From positions 158,701 through 169,019 of the forward strand of contig DCYG01000044.1 in NCBI GenBank assembly GCA_002331025.1: DNA of 10,319 nt. The letters run 5' to 3'. The DNA is from Firmicutes bacterium UBA2116. Lineage in GTDB: Bacteria; Bacillota; Clostridia; Tissierellales; Sedimentibacteraceae. A program made the position numbers and the translations under genes. Below, one piece after another: positions 1 through 6,602 of the stretch; within the stretch, counting starts at the first letter, position 1, and each line of letters starts with the position of its first letter. Below the pieces are notes generated by a model. The model was not told where the DNA came from, searched no databases, and saw nothing but the letters and a program-made list of their open reading frames with translations.

Positions 1-917
1 ATACCTATAACATAAGGATCATTGACATAATTTACAGGATGAAATTCTACTCCGATATTGTCGTTTATAAAGTCATACATTCTTTTAGACCCTAATGCAA
101 ATGTTACTATACTTTTACCTTCATGTATGGTTTTTCTGCTGTTTGTTATAATGCCTTGCTCTATTAAATCAACCATGCTTTCAGTAAAAAGTTCAGAATG
201 TATCCCTAAATCACGTTTGTTTTTTAATGCAACAGCCGCTGCATTTGGAATCCCTCCGATTCCAAGCTGTAATGTTGCTCCGTCAGGCACCAGTTCAGCA
301 ATATTATTTCCAATAATTTGTTCAACATCTGAAATATTTTTAGAAGAAAGCTCCGGTAATGAGCGGTTATGCTCACAAACCTCATCAACCTCATTAATGT
401 GTATAAAACAGTTGCCATGAGTTCTCGGCATATTTTCATTAACTTCCAAAAATATCTTTTTAGCTGCTTTCTTTAACGTCATTGAGCAGTCACCACTTAC
501 TCCAAAACTGAAATACCCATGCTCATCCATTGGGGATACTGCAGCATAAAACACATCAGGATTTAAGTAATCCTCATAATAAGAAGGCATTTGGTGATAA
601 TATGCGGGAATATATTCAATTTTATTATCCCAAACTGCTTTTCTTACAGTATCAGATCCTATAAATAAAGATATATGATCAAATCTTCCCTTTAAATCGG
701 TATTTTCCCATAATGAATTATTTGAAACAGATAAAAGGGTTATTTGAATTATTCCATTTATATTTTCATTGATTGCACGATTTGCAATGGCTTCCGGAAT
801 AGAAACCGGCTCTCCTGCTCCAATAACAGTTGCACACATTGTATTAGATCCGATTTGTTTTGCTATTTCATCAGCTGTTAAAAGTTTTTGATTATAAACA
901 TCTTTCCATATATTCAT
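1..917 (-). CDS. Acetyl-CoA hydrolase / 4-hydroxybutyrate CoA-transferase family protein (3' end outside window)
   Basis: This frame is open from an ATG at 917 to the window edge, giving 305 codons of a family usually about 430-440 residues long, so the C-terminal third is missing. The start follows AAGGAGAG at good spacing. Visible motifs are GAGEPVSIPEAI near residues 33-44 and the family-typical LGIGGIP at 218-224. Next comes GIHSE, whose Glu242 aligns with the catalytic glutamate that carries the acyl-CoA intermediate in 4-hydroxybutyrate CoA-transferase (AbfT Glu238). The stretch FHPVNYVNDPYVIG at the edge is also typical. The family moves CoA between acetate and short acids such as butyrate or 4-hydroxybutyrate in the cytosol during fermentation; the substrate cannot be decided here. 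The gene follows a GntP permease on the same strand, which suggests uptake plus activation of a short organic acid. Its original promoter was probably upstream of the permease and may be lost. Confidence 0.88.
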   Translation of the reverse strand, partial: MNIWKDVYNQKLLTADEIAKQIGSNTMCATVIGAGEPVSIPEAIANRAINENINGIIQITLLSVSNNSLWENTDLKGRFDHISLFIGSDTVRKAVWDNKIEYIPAYYHQMPSYYEDYLNPDVFYAAVSPMDEHGYFSFGVSGDCSMTLKKAAKKIFLEVNENMPRTHGNCFIHINEVDEVCEHNRSLPELSSKNISDVEQIIGNNIAELVPDGATLQLGIGGIPNAAAVALKNKRDLGIHSELFTESMVDLIEQGIITNSRKTIHEGKSIVTFALGSKRMYDFINDNIGVEFHPVNYVNDPYVIG

Positions 918-934
918 AGTCTCTCCTTCAATTC

Positions 935-963
935 AATGGCAGTGTCAGTAAGACACTGCCATT
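935..963. other. Perfect 12-bp hairpin between permease and CoA-transferase genes
   Basis: The arms 935-946 and 952-963 are exactly complementary (AATGGCAGTGTC and its complement) around a 5-nt loop. The hairpin sits 17 nt upstream of the CoA-transferase start. On the minus strand no U-run follows it, so it is a poor intrinsic terminator in the direction of the genes. A weaker 6-bp hairpin (975-980 with 991-996) precedes it. It may be an intercistronic mRNA-stabilising or processing element. Function is inferred from position only. Confidence 0.55.
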
Positions 964-1034
964 TTATGTTCTTGTGCGATGTTGTCACATATCGCAGTAT
1001 ATAATAGTAAATTTATTATAAAATTTCTTTGTTT

Positions 1035-1892
1035 TTAGAAAAACATAACCAGTACCGCTAAAGATACTACCGTAATAATAGTTGGTATCACTACAGTTGT
1101 CACAAATATATGTTTGTATGCATTCTTGTGAGTAAGCCCGAGTACTGCAAGTGTCAGAAATATTCCCGGTGAATGCGGTAAAGTATCTAATGCACCGGCA
1201 GATATACTCACCAAGCGGTGCAGCAGGTCTAAATTTGCACCTGATGCTAAAAAGCTGTCAGTAAATGCACTGAACATTATTCTTAATCCGCCTGATGATG
1301 ATCCTGTTATAGCAGATACTACGCTCGTAGCAACAACACCTTGTGTATATGGATTCATTTTCAAGCTTAATACCCAGTCAACTATTGATGCAAAAGCCTG
1401 AGAGTTTGATACTACGGCTCCAAAAGCAACAACTCCCGCAAATCCCCCAATAGCACCGATACCGCCTTCTAATCCGGAAGATATTATCTTTTTAATATTT
1501 TTTCCTTTGAATTTATCAAGGTTAAGAACACATACAACCACAGTACCGGCTAACATAGCTCCCGTAGCAAGCATAGTTGAATTAAGCCCAAATCTGCTTC
1601 CTGCTACAATAATAGAAAGCAGTATTATTATCGGTAAAAATGCTTTAATGGATGATGGCAGCATACTTCGATTCTGAATTTCATTTTTTTCAATATCAAA
1701 ACCTTCAGGATTTACCCAGCATTCGTTATTAGCTCTTACTTTTTTTTCACTGTAATTAAAATAAAATAACGTCATTACAATAAATGCTATTGAAGCAATA
1801 ATTCCAAAAATAGGGGCAGCGGTTAATGTCGTCCCTAAAAATTCAGTAGGGACAACGTTTGTAAGCGCAGGCGTTCCCGGAAGAGAAGTCAT
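1035..1892 (-). CDS. GntP-family permease, N-terminally truncated (probable pseudogene)
   Basis: The 285-residue product matches the C-terminal two thirds of GntP-family organic-acid permeases (gluconate and related carboxylates, proton-coupled, inner membrane), which are normally about 430-460 residues. The opening MTSLPGTPALTN and FLGTTLTAAP correspond to the mid-protein motif ALPGTPQxxN...GTTPxAAP. The GSSSGGLRI and ALDTLPHSPGIF segments are conserved substrate-pathway regions near the C-terminus. Several hydrophobic helices are visible. The ATG at 1892 is an internal methionine. The frame continues upstream with family-like residues (GAATAAGSSTIT) to about 1926, then loses similarity and hits a stop at 1958-1956. 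No ribosome binding site precedes 1892. The first roughly 140 residues are therefore missing and the transporter is probably non-functional. It lies directly upstream of the CoA-transferase on the same strand. Confidence 0.85.
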   Translation of the reverse strand: MTSLPGTPALTNVVPTEFLGTTLTAAPIFGIIASIAFIVMTLFYFNYSEKKVRANNECWVNPEGFDIEKNEIQNRSMLPSSIKAFLPIIILLSIIVAGSRFGLNSTMLATGAMLAGTVVVCVLNLDKFKGKNIKKIISSGLEGGIGAIGGFAGVVAFGAVVSNSQAFASIVDWVLSLKMNPYTQGVVATSVVSAITGSSSGGLRIMFSAFTDSFLASGANLDLLHRLVSISAGALDTLPHSPGIFLTLAVLGLTHKNAYKHIFVTTVVIPTIITVVSLAVLVMFF

Positions 1893-1925
1893 TGTAATTG
1901 TCGAAGAGCCAGCCGCTGTTGCAGC

Positions 1926-1945
1926 TCCAAAATTTAAAGAGCAGG
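1926..1945. other. Apparent deletion junction joining two divergent truncated genes
   Basis: Permease-like sequence on the minus strand stops at about 1926. Regulator-like sequence on the plus strand (EQGYLTYSVWEMV, in frame with the downstream gene) begins at about 1935-1945. Neither gene has its 5' part, and no promoter or intergenic region lies between them. The simplest reading is one deletion that removed both starts and the shared promoter region. An assembly chimera would look the same. Confidence 0.6.
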
Positions 1946-1971
1946 GATATCTGACTTACAGTGTCTGGGAG

Positions 1972-3213
1972 ATGGTCATGGAGAAAAAAGAGCCCGTAAC
2001 CACTATTGTCACAATTAATGATTTTATATTTCATAAGGTATATCATTTTTTTACTACCGCTACCCCGACCTTTAATACAGATGGCTCAATCAAGTATATT
2101 TTTTTTACACAAGAACCAATTGAAAAGACAAGCAAACGTATTCAGACCGGTATGCTAAACCGCCATGTCATAACAGATCATATGATTAATCCAAGAGATA
2201 AGCAATTTGATATTATAGCTGAAAGCCCCCAAATGAAGCAATTGTTGGAAATGCTGTCTCAAGTATCGAAGACAGATGCATCAATACTAATCTCAGGACC
2301 ATCAGGAGTCGGAAAAGAGGTTTTAACAAAATATGTTCATCAAACTAGCCTTCGCAGCAAGGGACCATTTGTTGTATTAAATTGTGCTGCAATTCACGAA
2401 AATCTTATAGAATCCGAACTGTTTGGTTATGAAAAAGGTGCATTCAGCGGAGCATCTTCTTCCGGCAAAGAGGGGATGATAGAAACAGCTAACGGCGGAA
2501 CCTTGTTTTTAGATGAAATCAACTCCATGCCCCTTGAGCTTCAGGCAAAACTTTTGCGTGTACTTGAAACTAAACAGGTTATTCGTTTAGGTTCTGTAGT
2601 GCCGAAAAAAATTGACTTTCGTTTGATATGTGCAACGAATGAGAATCTTTTAACTCTTGTTAATGAAAAGCTGTTTCGTGAAGATTTATTTTATCGTATT
2701 AATGTAATATCAGCATATATACCTCCGTTAAGTGAGCGCAAGGAAGATATAATCCCCTTAGCTTTATTTTATTTGCAATATTTTTGCGATAAATACAGCT
2801 GTGTAAAAGCGTTCCATGAAGATCTGTTGAATTCCATGCTTTCTTACGAATGGCCCGGAAATGTCAGGGAATTACGAAATTTTATCGAACGTCTGATTAT
2901 AACATCCCCTGATACGGAGCTGGTAATTTCAGACATTCCGCAGAAAATCATCGTACAAAATGCAGGGAAAGCAACCAACACAGTTACACAGCCAAATTTA
3001 CCATCAGTTGATGGTATCCCTATGAAGCCCAACGAAACATTTTCATTAAAATCTTACATGGATGAATGCGAAGAGCAGTTGCTGCGCAGTCTTTTAGCAC
3101 AGTATAAATCACCATCAAAGGTGGCACAATTGCTAAAGCTCAATCTATCAAATGTTTATCGCAAAATAAATAAATATAATTTGAAGTCTATAATAGAACA
3201 GTCTACATTATAG
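1972..3213 (+). CDS. Sigma-54-dependent transcriptional regulator (partial PAS, AAA+, TyrR/Fis-type HTH), 5'-truncated
   Basis: This is an enhancer-binding activator for RNA polymerase sigma-54. In the 413 residues, positions 1-60 are the C-terminal half of a PAS sensor domain. The AAA+ domain follows, with Walker A GPSGVGKE at 109-116, GAFSGA at 156-161 (the sigma-54 contact loop, usually GAFTGA), Walker B GGTLFLDE at 175-182 and WPGNVREL at 294-301. A C-terminal TyrR/Fis-like helix-turn-helix spans about 380-405. In the same frame, regulator-like residues (EQGYLTYSVWEM) precede the first ATG, and the frame is open back to about 1765 without an ATG. The true N-terminus is therefore missing. 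GGGAG at 1967-1971 would suit a chance start at 1978. Regulators of this type often sit divergent to the permease and catabolic genes they activate, which fits the GntP/CoA-transferase pair. No promoter is visible upstream. Confidence 0.87.
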   Translation: MVMEKKEPVTTIVTINDFIFHKVYHFFTTATPTFNTDGSIKYIFFTQEPIEKTSKRIQTGMLNRHVITDHMINPRDKQFDIIAESPQMKQLLEMLSQVSKTDASILISGPSGVGKEVLTKYVHQTSLRSKGPFVVLNCAAIHENLIESELFGYEKGAFSGASSSGKEGMIETANGGTLFLDEINSMPLELQAKLLRVLETKQVIRLGSVVPKKIDFRLICATNENLLTLVNEKLFREDLFYRINVISAYIPPLSERKEDIIPLALFYLQYFCDKYSCVKAFHEDLLNSMLSYEWPGNVRELRNFIERLIITSPDTELVISDIPQKIIVQNAGKATNTVTQPNLPSVDGIPMKPNETFSLKSYMDECEEQLLRSLLAQYKSPSKVAQLLKLNLSNVYRKINKYNLKSIIEQSTL

Positions 3214-3255
3214 GACATCGTGAACAGTTAGAACGCAGTGACAAAATATAACTAA

Positions 3256-3291
3256 AAAAAGATAATTGAATACATTTTCAATTATCTTTTT
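3256..3291. terminator. Bidirectional intrinsic terminator
   Basis: A 15-bp perfect stem (3256-3270 with 3277-3291) encloses a 6-nt loop. One side is A-rich and the other T-rich, so it gives a U-tract in both directions. It lies between the convergent regulator and guanine deaminase genes and can serve both. Confidence 0.85.
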
Positions 3292-3313
3292 ATGCTGTAT
3301 CTTGGTCTACGGC

Positions 3314-4543
3314 TCATTTCACCCTACATCCTTGAACCCACACTTCCTTTATATTAGACGATTCTGATAACAGTAAAATTTTATGAAGCAAGTCCTCAGG
3401 GTTTTTTTCTTTGTAAAATCCCGGTATATTATTTTCCATGTTTATTATTTGCACATCAAATGAATAGCCTTTTTCAAGTTTTCCTATTGGCAAATTCAGC
3501 GCTATACCACCGGCTACGGTAGCAGAGTAAAAAGCATTATTAATGGTTATAGAAGAACATGGTCTTCCTCTTTCGTCACGCGGCAGCGAAGGATTGACGC
3601 CCTCTTGTAACATTCTAGAAGATATTACGGCTTGTCTTATGGATTGATACATGCTTGGGCTGTATCCTCCTGATATATCTGTTGCCATCCCTACATTAAC
3701 ACCCTTACTTCTAAAGTCCTTAAGAGGTAATACAGAATTTGCAAAGTAAGCATTCGACAATGGGCTATGTGCTATACTCGTCTTTTTACCAGCTATAATC
3801 TTCAAATCATCAGGTTCTAGAAATGGTGCATGTGCAATAACCGTCTTCTCGGTGATTAAACCAAAATTATCTAATGCCTTCGCATCATTTACACCGTATT
3901 TTTCTTTAACAAATTGATGTGCCCAGTCGCTTTCACTGCAGTGGGTTTGTACATGAACATCATACTTCCTTGCTAACATCCCTAAACCCTCTAAAGCCTT
4001 GGGAGTACAGCTTGGAATAAATCTTGGCGTTACAACAGGATAAATTTTCTGTTTGTATGTATTTTGTATTTTCAAGACTTCGTTTATAAACTTTTCTGTT
4101 TCGTAAACAGCTTCCTCCGGAGAAGCATCTCTATAAAAATCTGAATTACTGCTTGGGTCATCCATTACAACCTTTCCAACCAAACCGCGTTGTCCTGATT
4201 CTCCGCATAAGCCTGCTAGCAGTATAGACGATTCTCTGTCTACAGTAGCAAAATACATTGCTGTGGTTGTGCCGTGTGTCAGTGTTGTGTTAATCACATC
4301 CAGATATACTTCATTTGCAAATACCAAATCCTTGAACCTTGATTCCAAGGGAAAAGTATATTCACCCAGCCATGTCTCAAGAGGTCTGTCTAAAGCGGTA
4401 CCTGCTTGCGGCCATTGAGAAGCGTGAATATGTAAATCCACAAATCCTGGAAGCATAACTTCTGAATCAGAAAGTATTCTTAATTTTCCACTCTTTAAAT
4501 ATTTAAATCTAATTAAATTTATGGTCTTCTTCGTAAACTTCAT
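3314..4543 (-). CDS. guaD: Guanine deaminase (main frame; N-terminus in another frame)
   Basis: The product is a zinc amidohydrolase that converts guanine to xanthine plus ammonia in purine salvage or catabolism. Zinc ligands are visible in order: HIH (His38, His40) in PGFVDLHIHASQ, His201 in THCSES with Glu204 as likely proton shuttle, His238 in AHAPF, and Asp289 in ATDISGG. The segments LTHGTTTA and VTPRF and the C-terminal EVWVQG also follow eukaryotic and bacterial guanine deaminases closely. Only 31 residues precede PGFVD, against roughly 75-80 in the human enzyme as recalled. The missing part is found upstream in the neighbouring frame (see 4509-4652). The ATG at 4543 has only a weak AAGG site, while the upstream ATG at 4652 has a strong one. 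The catalytic core is intact, but the small beta domain formed partly by the N-terminus would be incomplete unless the frameshift is a sequencing error or is bypassed. Confidence 0.9.
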   Translation of the reverse strand: MKFTKKTINLIRFKYLKSGKLRILSDSEVMLPGFVDLHIHASQWPQAGTALDRPLETWLGEYTFPLESRFKDLVFANEVYLDVINTTLTHGTTTAMYFATVDRESSILLAGLCGESGQRGLVGKVVMDDPSSNSDFYRDASPEEAVYETEKFINEVLKIQNTYKQKIYPVVTPRFIPSCTPKALEGLGMLARKYDVHVQTHCSESDWAHQFVKEKYGVNDAKALDNFGLITEKTVIAHAPFLEPDDLKIIAGKKTSIAHSPLSNAYFANSVLPLKDFRSKGVNVGMATDISGGYSPSMYQSIRQAVISSRMLQEGVNPSLPRDERGRPCSSITINNAFYSATVAGGIALNLPIGKLEKGYSFDVQIINMENNIPGFYKEKNPEDLLHKILLLSESSNIKEVWVQGCRVK

Positions 4544-4652
4544 CTATATAACCTTCGTTGTTTACACAAAATATACCATTGCTAACATATTTTATCTTAT
4601 TAAAATTCATACTATAAAAAGCATTGCCTTGGATAGCTGCATTGTTGAACAT
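4509..4652 (-). pseudogene. guaD: Out-of-frame 5' end of guanine deaminase (frameshift near 4500-4515)
   Basis: ATG at 4652 is preceded by GGGAGGA with 7 nt spacing and opens a 47-codon frame ending at TAG (4511-4509). It contains YVSNGIFCVNNEGYIDEV, which resembles the N-terminal strands of amidohydrolases. Joining it to the main frame near AAATTTAAT gives a continuous protein whose PGFVDLHIH motif falls about where it does in full-length guanine deaminases. One extra base in this AT-rich stretch explains the break. It could be a real mutation or a sequencing error; a programmed shift is unlikely. Confidence 0.7.
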
Positions 4653-4728
4653 GAATTATCCTCCCTCATGTCTCGGCATCTCTGCACATATTTATGCCTT
4701 GATCAAATTTAGGTTGTTATTTATATAA

Positions 4729-4757
4729 ACTATATTACAGCCATATATATATGTCAA
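4729..4757 (-). promoter_or_regulatory. Sigma-A promoter for guanine deaminase
   Basis: On the minus strand TTGACA (4757-4752) is followed after exactly 17 nt by TATAGT (4734-4729). Transcription would start near 4722, about 70 nt before the strong ribosome binding site and ATG at 4652. This supports 4652 as the original start. The leader contains a small GGCAT/ATGCC hairpin (4675-4679 with 4694-4698) but no riboswitch fold I recognise. Confidence 0.72.
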
Positions 4758-4795
4758 CAAAGCTTGTGGAAAAAGACTAAATAATTCCTAAATCC

Positions 4796-4824
4796 TATTG
4801 TTTTATGTCTATGTTTATTATAAT
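4796..4824 (+). promoter_or_regulatory. Candidate promoter for the LRR membrane protein
   Basis: A perfect TATAAT lies at 4819-4824, 23 nt before the start at 4848. The -35 region is weak: TATTGT at 4796 with 17-nt spacing, or TTGTTT at 4798 with 15. Starts from this promoter and the guanine deaminase promoter diverge within a 195-nt intergenic region. Confidence 0.45.
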
Positions 4825-4847
4825 ATATAAATAAGGGGGTGGCTGTA

Positions 4848-5894
4848 ATGACAAATGCAACAAATAATAAATGGGAAGTCATTATATTGATATTCTTATT
4901 GATTGTATTGATGGCTCTTGATTTGACAGATATCTTTTTTATTGGAGACGGTAGTTTTCCCTATGTGTGGTTAGGATTTGCTATCGGTGGCATCTTACGT
5001 GTTCTTTTAAGAAAAGAAAAACCGTTCGAAATCTTAGCTTTACCTATAGCATTTATTGTGAATTATATATTGTATAGAATCGGTATTTACATACCGAATA
5101 GGATGATGTTATATTTCATTCTTGCCGGATTAATAATACATTTTATACGCAGAGCATCCTCCAAATGGAAATCATATGAAATAACAGCAGTTATATTGCT
5201 GTTAACAGGCTTTTTAGTTGTAAATTACAATATATATTCTAATCGAATCATCAAGGACAGAGGGCTCAACAGCCTTATAAAAAACGAATTTGAAATAGAA
5301 GAAAATATTACCGAGGAAGACCTTGTTAATATAGAAAAGCTTATTATACACGATGACGACAATGTTGTATCGCTTAATGATATCCATCTTCTTAAAAATC
5401 TTAAAAGATTATATTTCTCTGACGGAAATACCATAATTGATTATAGTCCGATAAGCAATTTGGGTAATTTAGAAAAATTGACAATCTGGTATATGGATTT
5501 AAATAAATTGAAACAAATAAAGCACATAGACTCTTTGAAGCATCTTGAGTTAATATACCCAAAAAAGGGTGAGATTCATGATTTAGAAAACTTCCCCAAT
5601 ATTACAACTTTGGAGCTTCAGGGTGTAAGACTTACCGACTTAAGTATTCTTAAGGGACCTGAATATCTTGAAACCTTGCATATCAGCGATTGTGAGTTAA
5701 CTAACTTTAAGGGTATCGAAATATTTCCCGATATTAAAAGCTTAAGTTTTTATAAGCTTGATATAAATGCTTTTGATGATATATTTAAGCTTAAAGACTT
5801 GAAAGAAATAAACCTGCAATACGTTCAAATTAAAGATTACGACAGATTCAAGGATTTGGCGGATAGCAAAGGAATCATAGTTATAAACAGATAA
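4848..5894 (+). CDS. Membrane-anchored leucine-rich-repeat protein
   Basis: The 348-residue protein has two parts. Residues about 11-130 form five hydrophobic segments (about 11-32, 37-54, 60-82, 86-100, 112-130). Positive loops RKEK (55-58) and RRASSKWK (101-108) would be cytoplasmic, so the N-terminus is inside and the remainder outside by the positive-inside rule. Residues about 155-345 carry around seven leucine-rich repeats of 21-24 residues, with recurring cores such as LKNLKRLYF, LGNLEKLTIW and LKDLKEINLQ, of the bacterial internalin-like kind. LRR domains usually bind proteins, so a sensor or adhesion role is possible but not shown. I chose the ATG at 4848 because AAGGGGG (4833-4839) lies 8 nt upstream. 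The GTG at 4839 overlaps that site. The gene stands alone between a divergent and a convergent neighbour. No specific family is recognised. Confidence 0.75.
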   Translation: MTNATNNKWEVIILIFLLIVLMALDLTDIFFIGDGSFPYVWLGFAIGGILRVLLRKEKPFEILALPIAFIVNYILYRIGIYIPNRMMLYFILAGLIIHFIRRASSKWKSYEITAVILLLTGFLVVNYNIYSNRIIKDRGLNSLIKNEFEIEENITEEDLVNIEKLIIHDDDNVVSLNDIHLLKNLKRLYFSDGNTIIDYSPISNLGNLEKLTIWYMDLNKLKQIKHIDSLKHLELIYPKKGEIHDLENFPNITTLELQGVRLTDLSILKGPEYLETLHISDCELTNFKGIEIFPDIKSLSFYKLDINAFDDIFKLKDLKEINLQYVQIKDYDRFKDLADSKGIIVINR

Positions 5895-5901
5895 AAATAA
5901 T

Positions 5902-5928
5902 CAGTGCGGACATTTTTTATCCACACTG
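5902..5928. terminator. Hairpin terminator between convergent genes
   Basis: The arms 5902-5910 and 5920-5928 pair over 9 positions with one C-A mismatch around a 9-nt T-rich loop. On the minus strand it directly follows the stop of the zinc-ribbon membrane gene and is followed by ATTATTTTTAT, so it best serves the three-gene operon. In the plus direction the U-tract is poor. Confidence 0.55.
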
Positions 5929-6591
5929 TTACATATGCAATCTTCGCTTAATTTCGGCTAAAAGCTTTCTGTCTTCAAATATTAAGATTGTCGATAGAGA
6001 GATTATACTTGTTACGATACATATGAGGGATGGATACAAGACGCTCAACCCTCCGGTAAATATGAATATTATGGGGATTATGCCGAATAATCCGTCAATG
6101 ATTATATATACGATATAATCCTCAATGTAAAGCTTTAACACCTTCGAAATAACTGCCATTGAGAGCATTGCAAAAAAGCATACAAATGGTATTACGTAGC
6201 TTATGGACCAGCTTCTCCATCCGGTCAAAAGATCCCAAACGATGGCTATTACGGATATTATCATTACCTGGTACACTATGTTTTTGTGAATGTTGTTTCG
6301 TTTATTGATTGCCGTAATCAAACTTGCCCAGACAGATCCAAGCCCTCCCAATATAAATAGCGACCACGCTCCCCACTCATTAAGAAGAATATTCAAAGCA
6401 ACCGTCGTGCTTGCTATTATAATTGAAACTAACAACAATATTTTAAAAAAGAAGCTGTGTTCTTTGTATACAAACATAATCTGGGGAAAAACCTCGTCCT
6501 GAGATTTGTCTCCCTTAAGTGTTTCCTGACACAGCGGGCAATTCTTTCTGTTGCCTACAACTTCAACCTTACAATTATTACAATATTTCAC
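5929..6591 (-). CDS. Zinc-ribbon, six-helix membrane protein (DUF6320-like)
   Basis: The 220-residue protein opens with a zinc ribbon: Cys4, Cys7, Cys18 and Cys21 in two CxxC knuckles. About six hydrophobic segments follow (near 49-70, 77-95, 105-122, 130-150, 157-180 and 185-205), ending in a short basic tail. The layout resembles DUF6320 proteins of clostridia; I make that assignment from memory and it is not certain. The start is GTG at 6591, preceded by AGGA. It lies 11 nt after the stop of the acyltransferase-like gene, so it is the last gene of the three-gene operon. The biochemical function is unknown. The context suggests a membrane partner for the acyl-ester chemistry of the two upstream genes. 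Confidence 0.72.
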   Translation of the reverse strand: MKYCNNCKVEVVGNRKNCPLCQETLKGDKSQDEVFPQIMFVYKEHSFFFKILLLVSIIIASTTVALNILLNEWGAWSLFILGGLGSVWASLITAINKRNNIHKNIVYQVMIISVIAIVWDLLTGWRSWSISYVIPFVCFFAMLSMAVISKVLKLYIEDYIVYIIIDGLFGIIPIIFIFTGGLSVLYPSLICIVTSIISLSTILIFEDRKLLAEIKRRLHM

Positions 6592-6602
6592 TTTAGCACA
6601 TC

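Noticed and set aside
224..439. Short reading frames on both strands inside the CoA-transferase region (58-420 plus, 224-439 minus)
   Set aside because: They overlap a clearly recognisable CoA-transferase frame, have no ribosome sites, and encode no familiar motif.
3118..3135. TGGCAC...TTGC sequence resembling a sigma-54 promoter
   Set aside because: The spacing between the GG and GC elements is too short, and it lies inside the regulator coding sequence.
4500..4520. Programmed +1 frameshift in guanine deaminase
   Set aside because: There is no internal Shine-Dalgarno-like stimulator before the site, and slippage from AAT to ATT would mispair. A simple indel or read error is more likely.
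4653..4722. Purine or xanthine riboswitch in the guanine deaminase leader
   Set aside because: The leader is only about 70 nt and shows one 5-bp hairpin. The conserved loop sequences of the purine riboswitch are absent.
4839..4847. GTG at 4839 as start of the LRR protein
   Set aside because: It overlaps the purine-rich ribosome binding site that suits the ATG at 4848.
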